Shown one piece after another: positions 11,642-24,000 of a stretch of 64,000 nucleotides of DNA. A model generated the notes under the pieces. That model was not told where the DNA came from and searched no databases. It worked only from the letters and a program-made list of their open reading frames with translations. The position numbers and the translations under genes were made by a program. Every line of letters starts with the position of its first letter. The first letter of the stretch is position 1. The stretch spans positions 2,046,001 to 2,110,000 of the forward strand of contig OZ017769.1 in assembly GCA_963969345.1 (NCBI GenBank), written 5' to 3'. Source of the stretch: Turbatrix aceti. Its lineage: Eukaryota > Nematoda > Chromadorea > Rhabditida > Panagrolaimidae.

Positions 11642-11874
11642 TCATAAATTGTTGGTTGCAGGTAAAAATATAAATGTACATGATACTAGTTTCTTTTTTT
11701 GTGTTCAGAAATCGAAATTTTTGTTATATCACTGGAATTCGTTTGGATACCCGAGAACACTGGATAAGGGATGTTCAAATAAATGTTCGTAGGAAACTTT
11801 TTTTATTTTCAATACTTTGTTTTGTTCTTAAATTAGAAATTTAGTTTTTTCAGAATTTTTCTAATAGCCCAAAA

Positions 11875-12264
11875 ATGCCTTCAACTTCAAGATATGTCCG
11901 TGCCACAGATATACAAGTTTCGAGACGTAAACGTTGGCGAACGAAATCTCGACACGCTCTTCCTCTTCATCGACGGCGATTGGCTTCTCCGTTTACTCGA
12001 TTTCGATGACTGGGAACAATTTTTACACTACTGTACCGGGTGTTTTGCGTCAAAATCGTGTCGCTGTTATGACTGCCTTTCTCAAACATTACTTTTCGTT
12101 TTCGCAGATTTTTAGGATAGCTTATAGTTAGGGAAATAAAAAAATGGAAAACGTTGTCAATTTTTGTGTTTAAAACAGGGTTCACCAAACAGCGACCGCG
12201 ATCAGAGGAACAGCGTACCAGAAAATCGATACAGCCGATTGGAGGACGATTCATTTATGTATAG
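11875..12264 (+). CDS. Possible tiny basic protein (copy B)
   Basis: This is a tentative two-exon gene: 11875-11926 and 12179-12264, with a GTAAAC donor, a TTTAAAACAG acceptor and matching phase. It would give 45 residues, strongly basic and rich in Arg and Ser (RFTKQRPRSEEQRTRKSIQ). The start ATG lies just after a splice-acceptor-like TTTTTTCAG. Unspliced reading instead gives a 44-residue Arg-rich peptide. I do not recognise it. The support is only splice phase and composition, so it may not be real. Confidence 0.3.
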
Positions 12265-12573
12265 GATTTAATTGGAAGTCCACAGACGCTGCAACGCGAA
12301 CCAAATCTGCCCTGTTTTCCGCTTTACAGCATTCGTTATTGCGTTTATTGCTTTTTGCAATAATTTTCTTCTGAAAAGCTTGTTTATTGCTTATTGCAAG
12401 ACACGATTTTTGTAACATTCAAAAAATCATATTCTGCTGAATCCGCAAACTTTAATGTGATGCCACGCAGCAAGCCCCATTATTACGTCATCTTTGTAAA
12501 GATTTTTTTTTGCAAATTCTGCAGAAACTGTAAACAATGCTTTGCTTTTATATACGGTGCTTATAAGTACGTT

Positions 12574-13607
12574 ATGTCATATGTTTTTCTCAACATGTAC
12601 TACTATCAATTCCTACTCCTTATCGGCACCGTCTCAATGTCCTCCGCTACGACAGCTGAAGGATGCCCCGACGACAGTTGGACTTTCTATGAACACCACT
12701 CGCAGTTTGCTGACGAGAATGTAAAAAAATGTTACAAAATATATACTGACGTACAAAATGTCACTCGCTGTGGTCTGAAGGATGTTTGCCGCCAATTTAA
12801 CATTGATGCCATTCCCACAACCATCAAATCGGTTGATGAGCGAACATTCCTCGGTAAATGAACACAAAAATGTTTTTTTCTAAAAAAATATTTTTAGAGG
12901 AATTCGTACCGATGCTTCGGGCAGCCATCGTTGGTGTTTACATTCCGTGTCCCAATCCTTACGACGTAAATGGATTCATGAATGTCGACGGAAGCCCTCT
13001 TACTGTAAGCTTTGTTAGGTTTGACGGATATAGTAGTCAGTACAACGCCATGATATTACATCAGATATTTGACGATGTTAACTTAGACATGGGGGACTAT
13101 TGGGATGTTGTGTGTGCTATCGACTTACATGATTCACCTCATTGTCCCGACGACACGTATCAATACAAAACAATCAATGGCGTTGCTAAATGCTATAAAA
13201 TTTATAAGACACCGATCACGATTGACCAGTGCAACGTCATTGATGCTTGCCGTTCTCTGGATCCGGATGCAACACCGGTAACCATAACTTCGATCGAGCA
13301 GCGCGATTACCTGAGTGAGTTAAATCTGTTCACACGGTGACTTTTCCTCTTTTCAGAGACACTCGTGGATCCCAATGATCGTACTCTCATTGGCGTCAGC
13401 ATTCCGTGCGATCATCCGTGCAACGCGAATGCCTACGAAAACATCGACGGCACACAGCTCCCTGCGCCTCTGGAAGTAACCACTGACGCGTGTCCTAAAC
13501 AAGTCCTTGGCATGCTGTATAATAACAAAACTAGCACCTTAGACCCGGATGATCCAGACTACACTGGATATGTTTTGTGTTCCGTACTTCCCTGGTGCTC
13601 CGTATAA
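12574..13607 (+). CDS. Secreted protein with two C-type-lectin-like units
   Basis: Three exons (12574-12853, 12898-13314, 13357-13607) give 315 residues. A signal peptide is at about residues 1-27. Two homologous units follow. Each begins with a CPDD motif, then KCYKIY, a C(x)5-6C pair (CGLKDVC, CNVIDAC), a T-I-x-S-x-x-x-R segment at the exon end, and, in the next exon, GVYIPC or GVSIPC followed by a C..AN/DVNG..N.DG segment. This is the layout of nematode C-type-lectin-like domains, but the long-form EPN/WND calcium-binding motifs are not obvious, so sugar binding is uncertain. Exon boundaries fall at equivalent places in both units, which suggests internal duplication. Copy A of this gene is deleted to a remnant at 946-1443. 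Confidence 0.7.
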
Positions 13608-13958
13608 CAAATCAGCAGCATCGAAATATAATTCAAAACAACCTTTATTATTTAATAAAAAAAAAAAAAAACAATTAATAAAAAAACATTTAGCATACAA
13701 AAAAACTCGAATAAACACAAAAATTAGCAAAATTGATAAGCCAAAACTTGCAAAAAACGCTAAATAATGGCGATTTTTTTTCAAAATGACGCCATTTAGG
13801 GGGGGGGGGGCGGGGTGCCCCCCTTGCAATGACGACCGATGACAGAAAGGGGAGGGGGTAAAAAATCCCCGATTTTGCGATGACGTAATTTCTGGACAAG
13901 CCCTTACAACCAAATTTATACAAAATCAACAAGACAACAAAAAACATTTCATTCAATA

Positions 13959-14250
13959 TCACATATACAATTTTCTTACGAACTGAAAAACAAAAATTAC
14001 TTCCGATTATAACAATTTTACCACTGCTCACCTGCGCAAGCACCAAGCCAAAAGCAAAGAAAAAGCTGAAGAGGACAGTGAATGTGAAAGCTGGGATTAG
14101 TTGTTTTGCGACCTCTAGATCGATGGGTATCGGAATTGGCGGTTTGTCCCTGCGCGCATCGTAGATGGTTTCGTCGACTTCGGCGTACGGAGCAGCAGCG
14201 CGTCGTTCTTTTACCTGTTTTTGACCGGTTGGCTTCACTACGCCGTCCAT
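13959..14250 (-). CDS. Small single-pass membrane protein (copy B)
   Basis: Exons 14250-14032 and 13982-13959 are identical to the copy at 1795-2086. It encodes about 80 residues with a Pro-rich polar N-terminal half, one hydrophobic helix and a short basic tail. The gene is intact. Family unknown. Confidence 0.55.
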
Positions 14251-14696
14251 CTTTATCTCGGCGTCGGTGTAACGACTAAAAATTATTTTGTTGCTATTTT
14301 GCTACCCAAGTTATGGAAACGTTATTTTCACGACGGAAATTTGAATGCAGAAATTAAATTTTTGAACAACGCAAAGTTATTGGTCATTGAAACTTCCTCG
14401 ACGCAAAAAATGACTGTTGTTTCTGTCGTATTGGCGCTTGATATGAGATCAACGTCCAAAGAAATGTCAGACATTACATTAGAATTGTTGCATTTTTAGT
14501 GTCATAATTTCATTGTTGTTTTAATTTTTGTTTTCTATTGTTAATTGAATTGAATTGATGGCTATTGAAAATTTCTTTGTGAAAACGGTGGGGTTTAACG
14601 ATGTCTCACCACGTAACGTATTCTGTTGAGCACAATACTTAACCTTATAAGGCAATCGATTATTGTTTCGCTTGTCTATGACAAGTGTGGCATACA

Positions 14697-17600
14697 ATGC
14701 TTTGCGTTTGGCTGACAACATGGGTTTTGGCCGCCACTGCGTGTTTCGTTGCGGCAGGTAGTTTTTTTCATTTCTCCAGAAAAAACAAAATCATCTTTTA
14801 TAGATTTGAAACCCTGCATCAAAAACGAGCCAATACCAGGTCAATTTGAATGCGTTTGCAATTCAACATACTGCTCGGAGTGGCCTTCTTCCGGTTCTTT
14901 CTCCCGTGATCAAGTGGCGTGGTACCAATCCACAGCTTCCGGAAAGCGCTTCGACCTCAGCTTCGCACCCATCAGAAATACTACTGTTTTCAACTCGACA
15001 AAGGCTTACAGAGCGGTGTTTCATCCTTCACAGAAGAAACAATCCATCCTAGGATTCGGAGGTGCGTTCACCGACTCTTTCGGCATCAACCTTTTCTCTC
15101 TGTCGTCCAAGTCTCAGGAACAACTCCTGCAGGCCTATTTCGGAGCCAATGGCATAGGTTACACCATGGGACGCGTTCCGGTTGCGAGTTGCGATATGTC
15201 GACTCACATTTACTCCTACGACGACCACAAAGGCGATTTAAAACTCGCGCACTTTGCCTTGTCTAAGGAGGATTTTCTCTATAAAATACCCGCGATCAAA
15301 CGAGCTCGTGAAATCTCGAACCACTCTCTAAAGTTGTTCTCGTCTCCCTGGTCGGCGCCTGGATGGATGAAGGCCAACGGCAAAATGATTCACTATGGAT
15401 TTCTCAAGGGATCCCCCGGCGGGCCTTATTACCAGGCCTTTGCCCAGTACTACAGTAGCGCGCAAAAGTACAAGTGTGAACATTAATTTGTACCGTGCTC
15501 TGTTCAAACGTGTTGGTTGGGGCTCAAATTTTTTTTGGTAAACACCCTTGCGTCTAGCCTCAGCATTGCCAAGTTTCAGACAGATTCGTTAAAAAATGGA
15601 TTTTTGCGATATCGATTTGTACAGTGCGCGTAAGCAAAAGTCCAAGTGTAAGGTGCGTTTTCTGAAGCGAAGAAGCATTTCTTGAAGTATGATGGCGTTT
15701 ATTGCGTTTATATATAGTATTTTGTATGTTTTATTGATTTGAAACGTATATTGCACGAGACATAGATTTTATCGGGAAAATGAAGATGACAAAAGGTCAT
15801 TTCAAAGGTTTACTCCTCTAGGTTGGCTTCGAAGGCTCTGGACATCGGGAATTTAGTTTTATCCACCGTCCCAATGCTTGAAGTGATAGCAGTAATTGTC
15901 TGCACAATTCATAAACGCAGCCAACCCTCTATCGTTACAAACACGAACGATAAAAAGTTTTTTCTAATGTTGAGGTAGAACTTCGAGTTGGCTCAAGTTG
16001 ATAAAAATGAAAATCGCAGGCAACGCGGATGTGATAAAATTAGCCCTGTGGTTCTAAGACAATGCCTACAAGTTGCCAAATACAAATGACAACCACTTTC
16101 CGCTTATCCACCTGTTTCCGCAAAGAACGGGACGATAAACCTGTAACTCCGATAAACCCCAACATTGTGGTAGATGACAATTGGTCGGAAGAAGGTGGTA
16201 AGATATGGTTTTTTACTTTGAAAACGATCAACGTACCACTAAACACACAACAGAAACTGATTCACACTTTATTTATGGCTTCGGTAGAATTTTTGATAAT
16301 GCTCAATTTTTCGATATTGACTTAAACTTGTGAAATATTTTAGCGTCTTCCACTTCTGTGGGGAAAAACATGTCACTGAGGAGAAATGTTATCAATTATG
16401 TTTGGCAACTTGTAGGCATTGTTTTAGAACCACAGGACTAATTTTATCACCTCCCCGTTGCCTGCAATTTTCATTTTTATCAACTTGAGCCAACTCGAAG
16501 TTCTACCTCAACATTAGAAAAAACTTTTTATCGTTCGTGTTTGTAACGACAGAGGGTTGGCTGTGTTTATAAATTGTGCAAACAGTTACTGCTATCATTG
16601 CAAGCACTGGGACGGTGGATAAAACTAAATTCCCGATGTCCAGAGCCTTCGAAGCCAACCTAGAGGAGTAAACCTTTGAAATGACCTTTTGTCATCTTCA
16701 TTTTCCCGATAAAATCTATGTCTCGTGCAATATACGTTTCAAATCAATAAAACATACAAAATACTATATATAAACGCAATAAACGCCATCATACTTCAAG
16801 AAATGCTTCTTCGCTTCAGAAAACGCACCTTACACTTGGACTTTTGCTTGCGCGCACTGTACAAATCGATATCGCAAAAATCCATTTTTTAACGAATCTG
16901 TCTGAAACTTGGCAATGCTGAGGCTAGACGCAAGGGTGTTTACCAAAAAAAATTTGAGCCCCAACCAACACGTTTGAACAGAGCACGGTACAAATTAATG
17001 TTCACACTTGTACTTTTGCGCGCTACTGTACCTGAAGTTCTTCTTGGAGTATCACAGAAATGGAGTCGACTTTTGGGGGCTTACGGTGCTTAATGAGCCC
17101 AAAGACGGCGGTTACGAATTTCAGACAATGTCGCTGACTCCCGAACTTTCCAGGTAAGACGTTCCTAAAAATCACCTGATTTTTAAATTTTTAGAGACTT
17201 TATAAAAAAGGATCTTGGACCGGCACTAAAGTCATCAAACGTCACCAATCAACTAATTCTTATGATTCACGACGATTCTCGTGGTTACGCATACAAAAGC
17301 ACCAATGTCATTATCGGTGATCCGGAGGCTGCCAAATACGTCGCCGGTACCGCTGTTCACTGGTATGGAGACATCAACACTTCCCCGCATGTTTTGACCA
17401 AGATCCACGACTTGTATCCTGAAAAATTTGTGTTCTACACCGAAGCTTGTACTTACTACGGTTCAAAAATGCGAGGAGAGTTTTCCCGAGCACTTCGTTA
17501 TGCGGACGACATCATTCAGGTTATTCTAGCTTTTGGACTGAATTAATGCTACTTTATTATGCTTTAGATATTGCAACACTGGGGCGTTGGCTGGATGGAC

Positions 17601-17963
17601 TGGAACATGGCCCTCAACACCGGTGGCGGGCCATCCTGGGTAAATAACAAACTTGATGCGCCGATACTCGTAAACGCGACGGCAGACGAATTCTACCTGC
17701 AACCCGAATTTCACGCAATGGGTCACTTTAGCAAGCTCATTGTCCGCGGCTCTGTGAAGGTCGGTCTCAACATCGTAAGCCCAACCGGTGGCGGCAGCGA
17801 CATAAAAGGCGTCGCATTTGTCACACCCACAAATCAGAACGTCGTAGTTGTCGTCAACAAGAGCACGAAGAGGTCGCATTCTGTCATTGTTCAGACGAAC
17901 GAAACGGTGGCTTTCGAAATCAAAGTTGAGAAAGCGTCAATCAACACCTTTCTCTGGCAATAG
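14697..17963 (+). pseudogene. Glucosylceramidase, exon 2 interrupted by a transposon (copy B)
   Basis: The exon structure is as in copy A (14697-14757, 14804-17153, 17195-17519, 17568-17963). Exon 2 is split by a 1576-bp Tc1-type element at 15453-17028, which adds a stop codon at 15484-15486. The product would stop after about 265 residues, before both the acid/base and nucleophile glutamates, and so should be inactive. Everything outside the insertion is otherwise intact and identical to copy A, so the insertion is very recent. Confidence 0.88.
15453..17028. mobile_element. Tc1/mariner-type element with 628-bp inverted repeats
   Basis: The ends are CAGTAGCGCGC and GCGCGCTACTG, flanked by a TA duplication (15451-15452 and 17029-17030). 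The empty site is seen in copy A (CAGTACTACCTG). The arms 15453-16080 and 16401-17028 are nearly perfect reverse complements around a 320-bp spacer. Inside each arm, about 170 bp from the tip, is a second copy of the terminal motif (15622-15650 on the left, 16831-16859 on the right). This resembles the outer and inner binding sites of IR/DR Tc1 elements. There is no transposase. The longest internal reading frame (87 codons) has no recognisable motif. It is therefore non-autonomous. Confidence 0.9.
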
Positions 17964-18343
17964 CCGGTATTTGGACTTCCGAAAAGTTCATTATTCATTT
18001 TCACCCGGGGGCGTCCCCCCGAGCTTTTTCCAAAAATTAGACAGAAGCTGGTCAAGGTGTGCTTGACCAACCAGAGCCGGTAAAAAGTTCCACTCTTAAC
18101 GATCCCATTATAAGTTACTGTAAGGTTTCTTTTCTGTGGGCCTTTACATAGCCTGTTGATGTATCTAGATGTAATTGATGTTGTAGGGACCGTTAAAGTT
18201 TCACAATTCACAAAACCAACGTTACAAACTTCCGGCCACTTGAAGAAAAAGGGGTGTCACAAATCACAAACAATTCCGTCGTTCTTAGTTTTCTGTGAAA
18301 GTCAAAGAGGATCCAGAGAAGAAGAGTTACTCAGGAAATCGTA

Positions 18344-19234
18344 ACCAATTACGCGCGTCGCGCTATGCGCCCATGGTTCTGACACGAAAACGTTTTCTGA
18401 CGTATTTTTTAGAATTTTACATACCCTATGTGTTAGAAACAAGTGGTATTTTTGGGGTTATCGATTATGGCGGATTTAACGGTGCTATCAAAAATTTTAT
18501 TTTCGATCAATAAATAGCAAAACAAAATTGTATTTTTTGTCTTTATTAGCGAAAATCACAATAAATTAGCTTATCGTAATCAGCGGTATCGAAAACCCCG
18601 GTGTGGAAAAAATGAGCAAATTCGGTGCATGAAATAAAAAATAATTTCAATTCCAAATTTTTTTTTCATACAAAAAGTGCGCGCTGAAGCATTTCAGTCG
18701 AAGGAGAACACAGTGCGCGCATGCAAATGCGCGTAGTGTGTTGCCTTCGGAAGCTTCGTGCCAAGCCGGTTAACCATTCTTATATATGAACTTTGGCATA
18801 GTGATCCAGTTCATCTTAAACTTTGCAATGAACTTTGCCCGGTAAAAAAATATTAATTTTAAACCGTGAAAATTAATTATTACTATTAATTTTTAATTCG
18901 AAATAAATTCTTATTTCATGAACAGAATTTTTTTGTTTTTTGCTTCCGGGGGTTTTCAAGGACGTAGAATACGATGCAATAATTTATTGTGATATCGGCT
19001 AATAATTTCGTGAGCTACAGTAATTTTTACCTCAAATTATCGATTTATCGATCGAATTTTGATTTTTTGATGGCACCATTAAATCGGCCGTAGCCGATTA
19101 CCCCCAGAACCATTTTCATGTCCGAAATATATCTACTCTGTGCATGTGAAAATAGCAAAAAAAAAGTTTTCGTGTCAAAACCATGGGCGCATAGTGCGTC
19201 GGGAAATCAGCGCGTGCGCACTTTTTCAACTAGC
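18344..19234. repeat. Diverged foldback/MITE-like inverted repeat (copy B)
   Basis: This is the copy B equivalent of 4605-5495. Its arms are at about 18344-18584 and 18959-19234. The surrounding 17964-20041 holds no other convincing feature. Confidence 0.6.
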
Positions 19235-20041
19235 GCGCGAATAAAAAAAAGGAACTGTATTAATTTCAAATTGCTCGCAACATCGTCTTGACAAGTCCTA
19301 ATAAACAAATTAGATCTGATCTGCCATCTTGGTATTACGCGAACAAAATTGGTATAAAAATCCGTAAAAGTTTAGGAAGATTGTTACCGAAAACGCAGAT
19401 TTCACAATTGTAATTTGCTTTTTTCAACCCAGGGTACAAAGAAAAGATAAAAACAATTTGTTCGCCGGTCAAAAAATGCACTCGTTTGGGGAATTTTCTA
19501 AAAAGATGTCAAAATAATCGTGTTCATATTACACAACGTGTTTTCAAACATTTTACAACAAAAATGCACTCAAAAATTGAATAAACCTTGCTCAGACGGT
19601 GGATCATATCAGCATCGTCATGAATATGCCCCGAAAGATGAAAATAATTCAATCACTGCAAGGTGAATATATCAAGTTCGGGTGTGTTTTATCTACCACT
19701 TTCCCCTCCTGCCCTCGCGTGCCTGCAGCGAGCGCACAGAGAAACGAGAGAAAAGGCTCCCATCACACGCAAAAGTGACGCGAGACGTGCAAACAATCCA
19801 ACAACATTCATGGCTGCACCCACCTACGCAAGTGTTTTTTCCATCTGTTTTTTCAATCAATCCCATGTCAAAAAGCGTTTTATTGTCATGATGAAATGGA
19901 GCTCATCAAAAAACGATGGCCGAAATGGAATGTTGAATGTAATGCATGTTTACGATACAAAAAGACAGGAAACCATTGATTTGTCGACCAAAGTCGTCTT
20001 TTTTTAAAGATTTGACGACAGTCCGTTAACAGGCGTAGAAA

Positions 20042-20790
20042 ATGATATCGTTATATCCGCCTTTTGTTTCCGAGAATTCTATTCGGCATGTTCTACTAGT
20101 CATGTCTGAAAACATTAACCTGGTCTACACCATCGTTGTTGCAAGCCTGATTATCACTACCATATTCCAGTGCTTTATCGTATACTTTATTTACTTATCT
20201 ATCGTTCAAAGTCAGTTTTGCGATTTGTTAGACAAAAAAATGGTTCTTGCAGTAACGATAGATTGAACATAAAAGTTACGTTAAAAAAAACGGTTCCTAC
20301 CACGAAAACCAAAATATTGTAATAAGTAACGTTATGATAATTCTACCGTAATACAATCGTTACTTCGAGTAACGATAGATTGAACGTAACCGTTACATCC
20401 CAAAAAATCAATTAGGTACAAATTTGGGTCTCCCGACACGAAAATTCAAAACAAGTTGATTTCGGTCCCGGAACGAAAATTTGAACTCGTAGTTTTTCTT
20501 GAAGCAAATTTTTTCTTCTTTTCGATGATTCTGGTTTCTTTTTCGTAATTGAAACTTTCCGTTTTTTTTCAGTCCGTCGCCTCGTGAACCGTCCTCCCGC
20601 CTACCGTCACTACCACCAGGAGAGTCCTTCCGCCCTGGAGAAGTCCAACTCTCCTCCCGGCTACGACGTGGAAACTTCGTCATCGCCACCACCTCCACCC
20701 CCGCCGCCGCCGTTATACGACCTATCAAGCGTCGTCAACGACGTTCCGACAACCATCGCCGTTGTCGGAGCGCCGCCATCCTATGCATGA
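20042..20790 (+). CDS. Small membrane protein with four PPxY motifs (copy B)
   Basis: Exons are 20042 (or 20102)-20210 and 20573-20790. The protein is identical to copy A: one transmembrane helix, then a tail with PPAY, PPGY, PPLY and PPSY and a nine-proline run. The differences from copy A are outside the coding sequence (one near 20423 in the intron, one near 20946 downstream). The gene appears intact. Confidence 0.7.
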
Positions 20791-21084
20791 TAAAGCTCAT
20801 TGCCATCATAGTGGTGGTTGTGGCATGCATGAACATGTCTGGTCTATGCCATTGGATCGTGAACGAATAAATAATCAACCCCGCAGTCCCGACCGACAGC
20901 AGCAGTCAACTTCTTTTTTTTTTCTATTCTACATACTGTTGACGTCTGAGTTGAGTTGTGGTCATTAATAGGCGATAGGTGAATGAGATGGGATGGGCAT
21001 GCATTGTAAAACAGGTTTGACGGGCAAACAAAGATGCCCTGACGAGACGAGTCGTTAGTTTTGTTCGGTTTTGGGCACTTTGAA

Positions 21085-24000
21085 ATGGCGAACTCGACTG
21101 GACTTCGGATAATCCTGCAGATTCTCGTCCTGCTCGCTGTCGGGATCTACGCCAGGTTTTGTTCACACACCGAAAAGGTAGGCAAATTTTTTTTTGCACA
21201 ACAAATGTTTGATTTCAAAAAAAAATATTTTGGCCTAAAAACTAATTTTTACACCAAAAAACTATTTTTTTTGCGCTCAAATTTTTTTTTATTCCCAAAA
21301 AATTTTTTTTCAGGGTGCATGCGAAGTCCCAGAATTCGGCGGATGGTGCTTCCACGACAAGTCCACCGGCGAGTTCAGCTGTGACGACGAAAAATTCTGT
21401 TCGGGACGAAAGGCCCTCCAGGGCAAAACTCAAATTGCCGGCTGTTTCGAGCAAAACAGCACTTTCAAGTGTTGTTGCAACAAGGGGGTAAGTTCATTCA
21501 CAATTCCACAAAAAACCACCAAATAGGTACAAATTATCATCTCCTGACACGAAAACAAAATACTCAGGTCTCAGAGCGAAAATTCAGACAGATTATTTTT
21601 CATATTTCAAAAAAATTGGGGTTACAAGATGAAAAAATGCCAAAAAGAGCCGTTTTAATTCCCAAAAAAACCATTACTTGACGCGGTAGAGCATCTTGCG
21701 CTGGTACTTGTAGACCATGAGTCCCCGACGAACGCAAACCTGAATGACCTTTTTGACCAGGGCTTCGTCGTAGGACTGCTTGACGAATTCGTTGACGATG
21801 AGGTCCTCAGAGACGTAAGTGCCGATGGCGAAGCGCTTGCGAAGCTGGTTCTCGATTCTGTTGAAGCCAGACTGCTCGCCGGCGGACATGAATCCCTCGA
21901 CCCCGGCCAGTTCACCGGATTCAGCAGCTGCAAGGGTGGAGACACGGAAGAGACGCATGGCTTCGTCTACGTGGCGTTCGAGGGCGAAAGGCTCGAGTTC
22001 CATCTTGGCGAGGGCCTCGGCCATTCGGATGACGGCCTCGAGCTGACGAATTGTAATAGGGATCATCGGCATCTTCTTTCCCCTGTGCTGGGTGGTGGAG
22101 ACTTCCGGATTTCGCATGCGGACGTAGTTGTTGAGGAGTTTCTCCTTCGCCGCATCGCAGAGCCGGGGAGCGCACGTTGCCCGGGCGAAGGCGACAAATT
22201 TCTTCAAAAACTCAAGTGACAGCTCGCCTTCAGCTTGCTGCGCCCCCGCGTGTTGGTCAGCGTTCATGTGGACGCTGATCACGTGTTTTGCCAGGGTCTG
22301 AAAAAAAATCCATCTCACACACAAATAAAAAAATGACAAAAAACTCACAGCATCCCTCTGAAGGTCATGGGTGTCCTTGACGACAAAGATGGCATCAAAA
22401 CGGGAGAGAATCGTCGGCATGAAGTCGATATTCTCGTCGCCCTTGGTGTCGTCCCAGCGTCCGAAGACCGAGTTGGCAGCTGCGAGGACGGAGCAACGGG
22501 AGTTGAGGGTGGTCGTGATGCCAGCCTTGGCGATGGAGATGGTCTGCTGCTCCATGGCTTCGTGGATCGCGACTCGGTCGTCCTCGCGCATCTTGTCGAA
22601 CTCGTCGATGCAGACAACACCGCCGTCGGCCAGGACCATGGCGCCGCCTTCCATGATGAATGAACGCTGAAATCGGAAAGTTTATAAGCCAAAGATCTAG
22701 ATTATTTTGTAAAATCTGAATTTTAAGAAAAAAATTTGGTGTTTTTGGAAAAAAATATTAAATTTAAGAGCAAATTGGGTAAAAATACAAACTTGAAACT
22801 GGCTTTTGGGGTAAAAAATGATGGAAAATGGTCGAAAACTCGAATTTTAATTACAAGTGATTTTTTTGTGAAACCAACAGGAACCAAAAAAAACATTGAA
22901 ATACGATTTTTGTGAAAAAATTGAGAAAATCGATTTAAAAAAAGACTGAATACAATGAAAAACGTTTAAAAAAAACCTAATTTTAGGCAAAATCAGGCAA
23001 TTTCGGTTCTCAAAATATATTTTTTTTGAAAAAAATACAACAAAAAACCAAAAACTAATTTCAAGGAAAAAAAATAGATTTTTTGACAAACTTGAAGAAA
23101 AAATCGATAAAAAATTGGCAAAAATAATTTAGGCAGGGTTAAATCAAAACAATATTTTTAACTAGAAATCTTATGTAAAAAATCGATGAAAAGTGTACAA
23201 AAATACTGATTTTAGGCTAAAATAGCCAAAAAAAACCCCCAAACCCCAACCTACCGACTGAGGATCCCTGATGATAGCCGCGGTGAGACCAGCGGCACTG
23301 CTGCCCTTGCCGGAGGTGTAGACCGCAATGGGGCTGACTTTCTCGACAAACTTGAGCATCTGTGACTTGGCCGTGCCCGGATCACCCAGGAGCAGAACAT
23401 TGATATCTCCGCGCCGAGTCAGTCCATCTGGAAGTCTCTTTCTCGATCCGCCGAACAGCAGACAGGCAATGGCCTTCTTGATGTCCTCGGATCCGTAGAT
23501 CGAGGGCGCGATGCTCTTCGTGATGACGCCGTAGACATCCGGACGCTTGGCAAGCTCGCGAAACTGTCTCTCGTCTTCGGGGGTGAAATGCCACTGCTCA
23601 GACCTCGACGTGCCACTCATCTCGACGTGGATGCCGGTGACCTTGATGTACGGCATCCGAATGCCGCTCATGGCCGAATCAGCGGCCTTTTGACCCTTCG
23701 CTTTGAGGATTCGCTTGATCGAGAGCACTCCGGTGATCGTAACCCTGTTTCCAGGCACGACACGGTCCGTCAGGTAACGATCGACGTACAATTGCATGTG
23801 CCGTGGCATTTCTCCGTGCGGCACGTCCTCCGGGGTTTCTTGCATTTTGAGTGTCTGGAAATCGATGCATTCGCACTTATCCGGGATGATGTGGTACGGA
23901 TCAAGCGGGCAACGCTGGTTCTTGCCGGCCTGGTTCGCGCCGCAGACCCGAGGCAACTGGAAGCCTTCCAATCCCGATTTCACTCCAACATTGGCAATTG

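Noticed and set aside
16062..16325. 87-codon frame in the spacer of the Tc1-type element
   Set aside because: No DDE or helix-turn-helix motif. Too short to be a transposase.
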